23,611 nt of DNA from Tetmemena sp. SeJ-2015 (lineage: Eukaryota > Ciliophora > Spirotrichea > Sporadotrichida > Oxytrichidae), in assembly GCA_027382625.1 (NCBI GenBank), contig JAJKFJ010003307.1, positions 1-23,611 of the forward strand. The letters run 5' to 3'. The notes under the pieces were generated by a model. That model was given only the letters and a program-made list of their open reading frames with translations. It made no database searches and was not told where the DNA came from. Positions within the stretch are counted from its first letter, which is position 1; every line of letters begins with the position of its first letter. This document shows, piece after piece, positions 9,301 to 17,305 of this stretch. A program made the position numbers and the translations under genes.

Positions 9301-12300
9301 GAAAATAATAGATCTACTTAACTATTAATTAACGAAATAGTCCATTATGTTTTATTTAATCCACTTCCACATTTAATTAAAACTATTTTCTATAAACTAT
9401 CACTACAGCGTTCAGGCTCTTCAAGTAGGAGACGTCTTCCTCAGAGACTCCTTCTTTGAGTTACTGCTCAATCAAACTTCTAAGTTCAGAGAACACTTAT
9501 TCCTAGATGTCTTAGACAGTCTCTGTAAAACCCCTGAGCAGACTCAGGTTTACTCCTCAGGCCTGCTCAAGTCTCTGCATTTGAAGGTCAAGCAAATTAG
9601 TTTGAGACCCCTCCATCTCACTAGAGAAGAGAGTCCTCATCTCCAACCTCAGAGTGTATCCAACCTCATTCAGCTGTCTCTTAAATTCATTCTGAGACAT
9701 AAGCAAAACGAGCTTACTCAAGAGGAGTTCTTCAGCATCTTGAAGATAGTATGCCACCCCTATGTGTCCTCAAGCAACAAAGTCCTTCTTAAGTTAGTCA
9801 AAGCTCTGTAGCTCATCTTCAAGGACAAGGAACACAAGCTCGAGGGATATGTGACTAAGTACGGAAACGAACTCGTAGACTTCGCAATTGTGCAGAGAAC
9901 TGGAATTCTAGCAACTGATAAGACTCTGAGAGAGCAGGCTGTGAACATGGCTACCTTCCTAGCTTACTACGGAGGAGTTGAACTTAATTTTAACTTTTCA
10001 TGGGTAAGTTTGTGGCTATCTTGGATTACAAACCATTTGAGTTGCTCTAGAAACTGGAGAATCTGTTCAAGGAGGAGTTCGACAGGATCTCTCACTACGA
10101 CCTGATGTTCTATTCAGAGATATGCAAGGACCTCCATACCGTCTACAACAAAGTAGACTCTAAGCTATACCAGGAAGAGCTAGGAACTCAACAAGAGCAC
10201 ATTTATTTTTCTAAGCAGGCTGCTGAACAGTCCAACAATAACTATTACATCATAATAAAACATTAAATAGTTTTAAGTTGATGAAATTCATTTGTCAATA
10301 GCAAGAGGAAGAGAAGAAGGTTGAAGCAGAGCCAGAGGTCATTGACCCAATGAAACTAGCTGCTCAGATGCTTAAAGCCCAAGCCGCTCTCAAGAAAACA
10401 GCTGCTGCTGCCAAGAAGGGCACTAAGGGAGCTCCAGCCAAGGCAGCACCCAAGAAGGACGCACCAAAGCCTGCCGCCTCTGCTTAGAAGAAGGAAGAAG
10501 CAAAGCCAGCTGAGGCAGCTATGGACAAAGAGACCAGAAACAAGTTCGACAGACAGAATCTCCTCAACTACTTCAACACTATAACAATTTGTTAACATCA
10601 TCCAGACCCAGAAGCAAACTCAGATTGAGACTGTCTACCAGATAGTCAAGAGAGTAAACTAGAATGGCTTCCATCTCGACACCACATTTGCTCACTTGCT
10701 ACTTGCAATGATCAAGCTGCTCAACTACTCCTACTCCAGGTTCTCCACTTTGATCTGCTTCCAGTCCATACTAAGCAACCACAAGAGAGACCCACTCTTC
10801 CCAGTCAAGAACGAGTTAGTCAGTTGCATGCAGGCCATCAGCGCAGGCAGAATATTCCTCAAGCACCAGAGGGAGTTCCAGCAGATATTCCAACACATTG
10901 AAGCCAATGCAAACTCTATCTCCATTTAATTTAACTTGGACTCTTTCGACAAGGGATATACCCAACTAGTAATGACTATGGGAAACTACGTCCTCAAGGA
11001 CCTCTCCGTCAACTTGAGTGTCAAAGAGCAAGCTCTCTCAGTCGTCCAGAGCTTCCTATCCACTGACAAAGTTCAGAACATAGAGCTGGTCAGAGTAATA
11101 TTTTATTTAACCATCAACATGATGAAGTCCAGCTACAACTCACCCAACCTACAGCAATATCTAAAATATAAATATATTAAATAATTATGATTATAATATC
11201 TGAACCAGTTGCTGATGAGACTAAGACCAGAGTATATCGCTCTCATTATGCAGAGAATGTTTGAGTATGAGCCCGTCCCTCGCATGGCTCTCTTAAAGGA
11301 GCTTGTTGACTACGACCAACCTCTCTTCTGCCCAGTTTGGATGGCAACACAGTGCAAACTACTTATTATTCATTTTAAGTTCTGGGTGCTTCAGTTTGAT
11401 GAGGAGTCAAGCAAGCTGGCTAGAAGAATCTGGAACAGATATGGCATGGCCCTCAGAACCGCAGTGGTTGACTTGTCCCATGAGCATAAGGAGAAAAACG
11501 TATTCTACTATCTCAGATCCTCCAACACCAACATCTACGATGCAACTCTCAAGGCCACTGTCGCTGCTATCGAGCTCTTCCAAAACAGATTTGACTTGAT
11601 CATTGATGACTTGGTTGAGTTCTACTTCTTTATTTATTTGCTTTACAACCAGGAACTTTCCATCATTGACCAGATGACCATCACCAGCGAGTCCGCTAAC
11701 CTCGACAGCAAAAATGCAAGAGATGACTTCCAAACCACCTCCTCTATATTGTTAGATCATAGAGTGAATAGAAAGGCAGTAGCTGATATCCTTACTAAGT
11801 GTGCTCACCTCGTGCAAGCCGCCTCTTTCAAGAAGGTGTTCGACTTCCTTGTTACCAAGGGATGTCTTGATCCAAGTGAGATTGTCTCTAAGGCATGCAT
11901 GGGTACTGCTTTCGCCATTATTAAGGCCAAGGGCAACGAGTACGCTGAGGAGATGCTCAAGATCCTCGAGAAGTTCATCAACGAGAAGCAGAAGTACTCA
12001 GAGCAGAGCAAGAATCAAGCCATCATATATTATATCATTATGATCGGTACCCTTTCTCAATATCTTGACAATCTATTTCAATTCAATTCACTTAATAAGA
12101 AAACATATTAAATATGAACACATCTCAAAAGAAGTTGGTAGGTACATTTGAAAAGATGCTTGAACTTCTGAATACTCCCTCTGAGCTAATCCGTTAATCA
12201 ATCTGCAAGGTTATCCCTCAACTTGCTCGCTTCTTCGATGACAAGTCTCGCAAGTTCCTTGAAGATAACTTCCACATTTTAAGAAACAGTATGGACGAGA

Positions 12301-15300
12301 AATTGCTAAGAGGAAGTGCCTTTGCAGTTGCTGGCATCGTCAAAGGACTCGGAATGCAAACTCTTACCTAGTTCAACATCGTCTCCATTATCTTATTTAT
12401 TTATTGTGCAGAACGAGTGCTTCAAGAAACAAGCTGATCCACTCAGAAAGATATCGGGTCTCTTCCTCTTCGAATGTCTTTCCATCTCCATGGGCAAAGT
12501 ATTCGAAATGTAGGTGGAGCAGGTTCTACCCTACATCATGGGATGCATCTCTGACCACAAGGACAACGTCAGAAGAGCAGCCATCCAGGCAAACAAGACT
12601 ATCATGGGCAACCTCAGCAACTACGCAATCAAGCAAGTTCTCCCCCTCTTCCTCAAAGGTCTTGCCACTGAAAACTGGAGATCCAAGCTCGCTTCAGTCG
12701 AAGCACTTGGCAACATGGCTTTCTTCATTTTTATTCTGTGCTCCAAGGTAGATCTCTGGATTCCTTCCTCAAATTGTGAAGGGAATCAGAGAGGTGTTGA
12801 ACGACACTCACGAAAAAGTGCACGATGCAGCTCTCTAAGCTATTCAAAACATCGGATCAGTCATCAAGTGTCCTGAGATTGCTGAAATTCTCGAGTTCCT
12901 CGTCCAAGCACTATCAAACCCCAGTCAAAACTTAAAGCAAGCACTTAAGATGCTTCTTGAGACTAGTTTCGTGCATGCTATCGATGCTCCCAGTTTGTCT
13001 CTACTTATTCCTATCTTGGATAGTGGTCTCATGATGCACGATAATGAGTCTAAGACTCTCGCCTCTAGACTTATGGGAAACATTTGCAACCTCACTTAAG
13101 ATCCTGAGGACCTCCTTCCATACATCCATATTTTTATCAAGATTCTTATGCCAGCAATCAAGAACTCCCTCTTTGATTCTATCCCAGAGATTAGAGCCTC
13201 AGCTGGTAAAGCTCTTGGAAGTTTGTCCAAAGGGCTAGGACTCGAAAACTCTTAGGAACTCATTGATTGGCTTGTCTCTGTTCTTAACGCTAGAAATCTT
13301 TTATCCTCAGAGAGACAAGGAGCTGCCCAAGGTTTCGCTGAGATCATTTCAGTTCACGGACCCAAGTTCTTCGACGTGACTATTTAGTAGATCCTCGCTA
13401 GTTCAAACAACGATGATGCACAGATCAGAGAATCATATCGCGCAGTGATGGTGTTCCTGGCCACTTGCTATGACTAATTTGTGAAGCACCTTCCAATGCT
13501 GCTGCCAATTATGATTCAAGGTCTGAGTGACGATGTGGAAGATGTCAGAAAGATATCCATGCGTAATTTATAAGTAATGTGAAGATTTGCATCAAGCAAT
13601 TCGCAAGACAAGCTCCCAACCAGCTAGTGCTTCCCATCATGAAGATGATGTTCCACTCCGACTTCAAAGTCAGATAGAGCTCATCAGTCCTCATGTATCA
13701 ACTTGTCAAGGAACTTGAAAACGACATATTCCATTATTCAAATTAAAGTAAACTATTAGACGTTTTTAAAACTCAATAATAATTAAGTCGCAGCCTAAGT
13801 ATGTGTCCATGGAGACAAAGCAAGAGATCTTGGGAGCTATGTTTATCTTGAGATACGACAGCATTGAAAGAGTAGCAACCTAGGCTGCTCAAATCTGGAA
13901 GAATCTTATTGATAATCAACTCAAGATAGTAAAGCAGATCTTGCCTACTCTAGTGAGTCAGATATTTTAGTGTTTATATATTCCAAATCGTACAGAGTGA
14001 GTGGATGGAACTAGAAGAAATGGGACTAAACTGTATGAGAGGAATCGTCGAAAAGTTTGGAGAGAAAGTCGTAAATGAGTCTCTTGACATCCTTGAAGGC
14101 TACTTCGAAAGAGCAAAGACTGCTGTTGAGACTCACGCCATTGCTAAGATCATCTTATTTATAATCTTTAACATGACTGTGGCAGCTCCCATCAAACTGC
14201 TCACTGATCTAAGAGCTAGATATCTAGGAATCATGGATGCCTACCTTACTAACGAAAGCGTAGAGATCAGAGACCTCGCTGGAAAGGTCTTTATTGTCAC
14301 CTTCTATTGTTTAATTGACCAGTGTTTGCTATTAGAAACCACTAATTTAATTAGGAATAAAAGACATACGAGCCTCTACATGTGTCACAGACTCTTGACA
14401 GATCTTTCTTGAAGAAGCTTCACACTTTGGTTCTATCTTCAAGCGACCAAGAAGCCAAATTGCTGGTTGAAACCTTGATTAAAATGATAATGGAAGCTCC
14501 TGACCTTAAGATTGAAGATAAACTTATTAGACTCTGCTAGCTAGATGTTCATGCTACTCCTATTATTCTCAAATTTATAATCTACTTATAATTGTGAGAG
14601 TAATCTTATCATTTATGGTAATACTATTGCGTAGGCAAGGATATTTTAAATATTAGCAGCTGTGAGTCCCAAAATAGCTCAGCACATGTTCAAGAAGAAG
14701 TTCTACTAGAACGTACTCAATGCACTCGTCCAAGAACTTACCATTGACGAGGTAGACGATGCCACCAGAATTTCAGAGGTGCTCAATACCTTCTCTGAAC
14801 TTATCTCAAGGGTTGACGAGGGAGAAATATTTATATCGAAATAATATATTTTAAAATTATAAATATTAGAGATAAATAAAATAAGAATACAGTAAGTTTT
14901 TTATATTAAATAAATGCAAATAGAGAATAAATCAAAATAATCTACTGAGTCTTAGTTAAATCAATTAATTAAAGATAATAAATACATTATTCTGAGTTAT
15001 TTTATACTAAATCTTTAATTTTTATTTCCTAATTTAACTTTTTATTCTTTGTATTCAAATATATTTGTATACTACTAATTATTTATTTATTGTATATCTT
15101 TTAATGGCTATAAATAATTGAAAATGGAGTCTAACTTAATTTAAATTTTGATTAAAAGTAGCATTTAATATTTATTGAAATAGTGTCAATTAACGAACAG
15201 ATAATTGCTGACTTCTACTTGAAATGCAGAGACAGAGGCAGACTTGCCTTCTATGTTGACTTCATCGCCCACTACTGCTCCAAGGCAACTGTCAACTACG

Positions 15301-16954
15301 AAAAATTCGCAAGTCAATACTTTAATTAATTTATACCTCAGAAATGTCCTCATCCTCATGAACGACAAAGATGAAGTCTTAGTTTAGAAAGTAGTCAAGG
15401 CTTTCAACTCCATCATCGGAGGACTCCAAAAGGAAAACCAGTTCACTCACATTTCACTCATCAAAGAAGTTATTGAAGAGCTTGCAGTTGATATCAATGT
15501 TTTATTTGACTGGCAAACCATTCAGTACGGTGGAGATGGTTCTCGCGACAGAACTATCTACGTAAAGAAGAACAAGGGACAGCAGACCATCAAAATGCTC
15601 GAGAAGCCTGATGGAGTCAAGACTCTCTCAGGAATCATCCAGAACAGCATCACTCACGGATCCATTGAAGTCAGAATCGACTCTGCCATCTTGTTCCAGT
15701 ACTATCATCAATATCAATATGTTTATTTATTTTACTTGATTGACTTCAGCAAGATTGAAGCTATCAAACTTGAGTCAAACACATTCTTATTTCTATATTT
15801 ATTGTGAGCTCATTAAGATTTGCGGTGCTTTGATCCGTGTGGTGAATGACAAGTTCCCAGCTGCTCTCAAGATTCAAATCTTCTTGGCCTTGAAGTTAAT
15901 CTTAGTGAAAGCAAATATCTTCGTGAAGGCTATGGCTCCCTAGCTTCAAACTACCTTCTTGAAGGCCTTCAACGACTAACTTGCTACTCCAGTCCTCAGA
16001 AAGATAGTTGTGGAGTGCTTAGTTCAGTTCCTCAAGATCGTCCCCAAGGTTGACCCAATCGTCAAGGAACTAGCTACTATGCTTGATGGAGATAAGATAG
16101 ACAAGCAAAGCAAGATTGAAGTTGCAGAGAGCTTGGCTGTCATCATTATAATCAGTTGTAGTTAATTTTTATCATTAAACTTTCCGGAAAGACTATTCAA
16201 GCAGCAATGAGCCAAGGTATTTACTAGACCCTACTTAATATTGTGACTAACAAGAAATCCGATTACTTACAGAAAGCACTTGTGAATATCGCAGTTGCTC
16301 TAGCATTCCTGGCATTCTTCACTTAGGATGTTAAAACTCAAGAGCAATTGTTCGAGCAATTTGATAACTCTCTGGACATCTTCTTGTCCTTGGGAGTAAA
16401 GTTTGGAGTGCTGATGAGTGGAGTGGCTCTCCCAGATAGAGCTACACTTATTTCTAAGTTGGAAAATTAATTTGAGTTGGCTATTATTAAATTACGTGGG
16501 TGAGATAATGAAGGATATGAGTGGCATTGCTGAAATAGATGGTACTCCTTATGAAGAAGATGTAGATCAAAGCAACCCTGAAAAGTCAGATTACAATGTT
16601 ATTCTTCCTGGAGCATTCAGTGCTCTTGGACATATTGGAGATGTGTTCATTAGAAGATTTGCTAACCCTGCTTCTGGAGTCAAGGAACAAGAGGAACTTT
16701 ACAACTCTTACTTCAAAGCTATTGCTCAATCTGGAGTCATTTCTTCTCTAAATCAAAATAGAATCAAGATATACCATTCATTTTTAAATATAAAATTAAA
16801 ACATTTGTTTTCATTAACCAATTAAAGCATATATCTAGCAATTAATTATATCTATCAAATTTTATAAAATCTTATTTTTAAATATATATCCTAAATTATA
16901 TAGTTGATTGCAGTGGAGTAATGCTATTATAGCATCAATACTATAAAATAATGA
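6369..16954 (+). CDS. GCN1: GCN1, HEAT-repeat ribosome-collision sensor and GCN2 activator
   Basis: GCN1 is a giant cytosolic HEAT-repeat protein that binds stalled or collided ribosomes, partners GCN20/ABCF3 and recruits the kinase GCN2. After removing about 26 IESs and one intron, about 2,750 residues remain, against about 2,670 in yeast and human. The coding region from about 11,200 to 14,800 aligns along its length with the conserved eEF3-like and following part of GCN1: PVWMATQ then FWVLQFDEE, AGIVKGLG, GNMAF then CAPRQ, FVHAIDAPSL, EIRASAGKALGSL and RQGAAQGFAEI. A lysine/alanine-rich linker lies near 10,310-10,520. The ATG at 6369 precedes an acidic N-terminus. The first in-frame TGA is 16952-16954, but sequence after about 16,775 is very AT-rich, so the true end may be earlier or lie after another IES. 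One junction (14,290-14,370) is unresolved. Confidence 0.95.
6472..6506 (+). other. GCN1 intron 1
   Basis: 35 nt with GTAAAA donor and CTATAG acceptor; removal joins ELDTI to APGEIRCLNK in frame. No flanking direct repeat suggests an IES instead. Confidence 0.8.
7203..8022 (+). other. IES, about 820 bp, tentative pointer TAAA, in GCN1
   Basis: GCN1 coding sequence fades near 7200 and resumes near 8027 in a shifted frame. TAAA at 7203-7206 and 8023-8026 has matching codon phase on both sides. The insert is AT-rich without a recognisable gene. This is the largest interruption of GCN1. Existence is firm, edges are tentative. Confidence 0.7.
8771..8780 (+). other. Micro-IES, 10 bp, pointer TATTG, in GCN1
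   Basis: TATTG repeats at 8771-8775 and 8781-8785. Reading through gives TGA at 8783-8785; removing 10 bp gives NVIDLTTANYSS and a long open frame. The unique part is only five bases. It is the shortest insert in the window. Confidence 0.85.
9022..9397 (+). other. IES, about 376 bp, tentative pointer TAT, in GCN1
   Basis: Coding ends near VLLIGKY and restarts at HYSVQALQVGD in another frame. TAT at 9022-9024 and 9398-9400 fits the phase; other short words are possible. No gene seen inside. Confidence 0.65.
9981..9991 (+). other. Micro-IES, 11 bp, pointer AACTT, in GCN1
   Basis: AACTT at 9981-9985 and 9992-9996. Removal shifts the frame from YYGGVEL directly into FMGKFVAILDYK, restoring a long open frame. 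Confidence 0.9.
10192..10301 (+). other. IES region, 110 bp with pointer CAAGAG, or two smaller IESs
   Basis: CAAGAG at 10192-10197 and 10302-10307 agrees in codon phase; joining gives GTQQEEEKKVEAEPEV. Alternatively an 18 bp in-frame IES with pointer AGCA (10196-10199, 10214-10217) is followed by another IES with pointer TCAT, keeping the intervening QAAEQSNNN. The region is not conserved, so sequence alone does not decide. Confidence 0.55.
10575..10593 (+). other. IES, 19 bp, pointer AACA, in GCN1
   Basis: AACA at 10575-10578 and 10594-10597. Removal turns a frame that hits TGA into NLLNYFNIIQTQKQTQIE. Confidence 0.85.
11156..11194 (+). other. IES, 39 bp, pointer AATATCT, in GCN1
   Basis: The 7 bp word AATATCT occurs at 11156-11162 and 11195-11201, the longest pointer seen here. 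Length is a multiple of three but the insert carries an in-frame TGA. Removal gives PNLQQYLNQLLMRLRPEY. Confidence 0.9.
11351..11377 (+). other. IES, 27 bp, pointer AGT, in-frame in GCN1
   Basis: AGT at 11351-11353 and 11378-11380. Length is 3n and TGA-free, so it would read through, but it splits a block conserved in GCN1: PVWMATQ followed by FWVLQFDEE. Homology therefore defines it. Confidence 0.85.
11623..11643 (+). other. IES, 21 bp, pointer TAC, in-frame in GCN1
   Basis: TAC at 11623-11625 and 11644-11646 flanks a T-rich insert that would add seven mostly hydrophobic residues between EFY and NQELSIIDQ. It is TGA-free and 3n, so the call rests on composition and pointer. Confidence 0.7.
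12022..12033 (+). other. Micro-IES, 12 bp, pointer ATCAT, in-frame in GCN1
   Basis: ATCAT at 12022-12026 and 12034-12038. Removal gives KNQAIIMIGTLSQYLD, which aligns with the HEAT segment in other GCN1 proteins. It is stop-free and 3n. Confidence 0.8.
12068..12117 (+). other. IES, 50 bp, pointer ACA, in GCN1
   Basis: ACA at 12068-12070 and 12118-12120; removal joins SQYLD to TSQKKLVGTFEK, matching the GCN1 alignment and shifting frame correctly. Confidence 0.8.
12387..12402 (+). other. IES, 16 bp, pointer ATT, in GCN1
   Basis: ATT at 12387-12389 and 12403-12405 around a TTATTTATTT core. Removal moves the frame from TLTQFNIVS to IVQNECFKKQADPL. The repetitive core leaves the exact edge ambiguous by a few bases. 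Confidence 0.85.
12721..12733 (+). other. Micro-IES, 13 bp, pointer TTCT, in GCN1
   Basis: TTCT at 12721-12724 and 12734-12737. Removal creates GNMAFCAPRQISGFLPQIVK, matching one of the best conserved GCN1 blocks (GAMAYCAPKQ in human). One of the clearest cases in the window. Confidence 0.95.
13124..13135 (+). other. Micro-IES, 12 bp, pointer ATC, in-frame in GCN1
   Basis: ATC at 13124-13126 and 13136-13138; removal changes PYIHIFIKILMP to PYIKILMPAIKNSLFD, matching the spacing in other GCN1 proteins. It is stop-free. Confidence 0.75.
13563..13573 (+). other. Micro-IES, 11 bp, pointer GTAAT, in GCN1
   Basis: GTAAT at 13563-13567 and 13574-13578. Reading through gives TGA; removal gives RKISMRNVKICIKQFARQ. 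Confidence 0.9.
13726..13778 (+). other. IES, about 53 bp, tentative pointer ATA, in GCN1
   Basis: Coding ends at KELENDI and resumes at KSQPKYVSMETKQE in a shifted frame. ATA at 13726-13728 and 13779-13781 fits; TCAA at 13738-13741 and 13773-13776 (35 bp) also fits the phase. Existence is firm, edges are not. Confidence 0.7.
13959..13992 (+). other. IES, 34 bp, pointer CAGA, in GCN1
   Basis: CAGA at 13959-13962 and 13993-13996 joins ILPTLVSQ to SEWMELEEMGLNCMRG in the right frame. A longer word, GTGAGT, also repe ats near both edges but in the wrong codon phase. Confidence 0.85.
14152..14163 (+). other. Micro-IES, 12 bp, pointer ATCTT, in-frame in GCN1
   Basis: ATCTT at 14152-14156 and 14164-14168; removal changes AKIILFIIFNMT to AKIIFNMTVAAP. 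It is 3n and stop-free, so it would be translated if retained. Confidence 0.75.
14291..14370 (+). other. Unresolved interruption in GCN1
   Basis: The frame carrying VEIRDLAGKVF and the frame carrying YEPLHVSQTLDRSFLKK differ. The AT-rich 80 bp between must contain one or more IESs. TTTA, or the 2 bp word TA, keep phase, and a 9 bp in-frame insert with pointer GTC near 14288 could also be present. No solution is clearly best. Confidence 0.6.
14560..14623 (+). other. IES, 64 bp, pointer CTATT, in GCN1
   Basis: CTATT at 14560-14564 and 14624-14628; joining gives DVHATPIAQARIFQILAAVS in matching phase, where read-through hits TGA. Confidence 0.85.
14824..15176 (+). other. IES, 353 bp, pointer GAAATA, in GCN1
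   Basis: GAAATA at 14824-14829 and 15177-15182 in the same codon phase, joining SRVDEGEI to VSINEQIIADFYLK. The insert is strongly AT-rich with no gene seen. Confidence 0.9.
15317..15332 (+). other. IES, 16 bp, pointer ATAC, in GCN1
   Basis: ATAC at 15317-15320 and 15333-15336. Removal joins YEKFASQ to YLRNVLILMNDKDE and corrects the frame. Confidence 0.9.
15700..15732 (+). other. IES, 33 bp, pointer TACT, in-frame in GCN1
   Basis: TACT at 15700-15703 and 15733-15736. It is 3n and TGA-free; removal drops a tyrosine/histidine/glutamine-rich 11-residue insert and leaves SAILFQYLIDFSKIEA, aligned with other GCN1 proteins. Confidence 0.8.
15771..15804 (+). other. IES, 34 bp, pointer TGAG, in GCN1
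   Basis: TGAG at 15771-15774 and 15805-15808; joining gives EAIKLELIKICGALIRVVND, with spacing close to the human protein. A shorter TTCT-based alternative leaves nine extra residues and was set aside. Confidence 0.85.
16142..16170 (+). other. IES, 29 bp, pointer ATCATT, in GCN1
   Basis: ATCATT at 16142-16147 and 16171-16176. Removal gives AESLAVIIKLSGKTIQAA in the correct frame. Confidence 0.9.
16464..16488 (+). other. IES, 25 bp, pointer AAATTA, in GCN1
   Basis: AAATTA at 16464-16469 and 16489-16494, same codon phase. Removal joins LISKLEN to YVGEIMKDMSG and avoids a TGA. Confidence 0.85.
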
Positions 16955-17305
16955 AATATAAAAATTAAATCTTTTAGACTAAATTATGATAAAAATATTA
17001 GATACAACTACTTTCAAATTAATTTTCATTTTAAATCTTTATTTAAATTGAGTTAGATGCAAAGAAAAGCAAAAAGTTCTTTACATATTTATATTATTGT
17101 TTTCACTTGTCACTTCTATATTTATTTCAGCTCTATTTTCTACAGCACAATAAAATTAGTCGAAGAAAAATAGTAGCTTAAATTACGTAATCACAATCTA
17201 AAATCTCTTGCCTATTATAAAGTATCATAAATATGTTAATATATTTTTAGGTTTGTTTGTAAATGGAGAATATTAAATATAATATCTTATTGAAAAAAAA
17301 GAAAG
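16955..17305. other. AT-rich spacer between GCN1 and FARSB
   Basis: About 350 bp of AT-rich DNA, continuous in composition with the last 180 bp assigned to GCN1. It contains the FARSB upstream region, but no element can be singled out. Confidence 0.6.

Noticed and set aside
11407..11733. Reverse-strand 108-codon ORF
   Set aside because: It is antisense to highly conserved GCN1 sequence and has no supporting features.
16303..16317. GCATTC repeated at 16303-16308 and 16312-16317, looking like a 9 bp in-frame IES
   Set aside because: The three-base unique part is not AT-rich, the frame is unaffected, and no homology at this place demands removal. It is left in GCN1 as coding.
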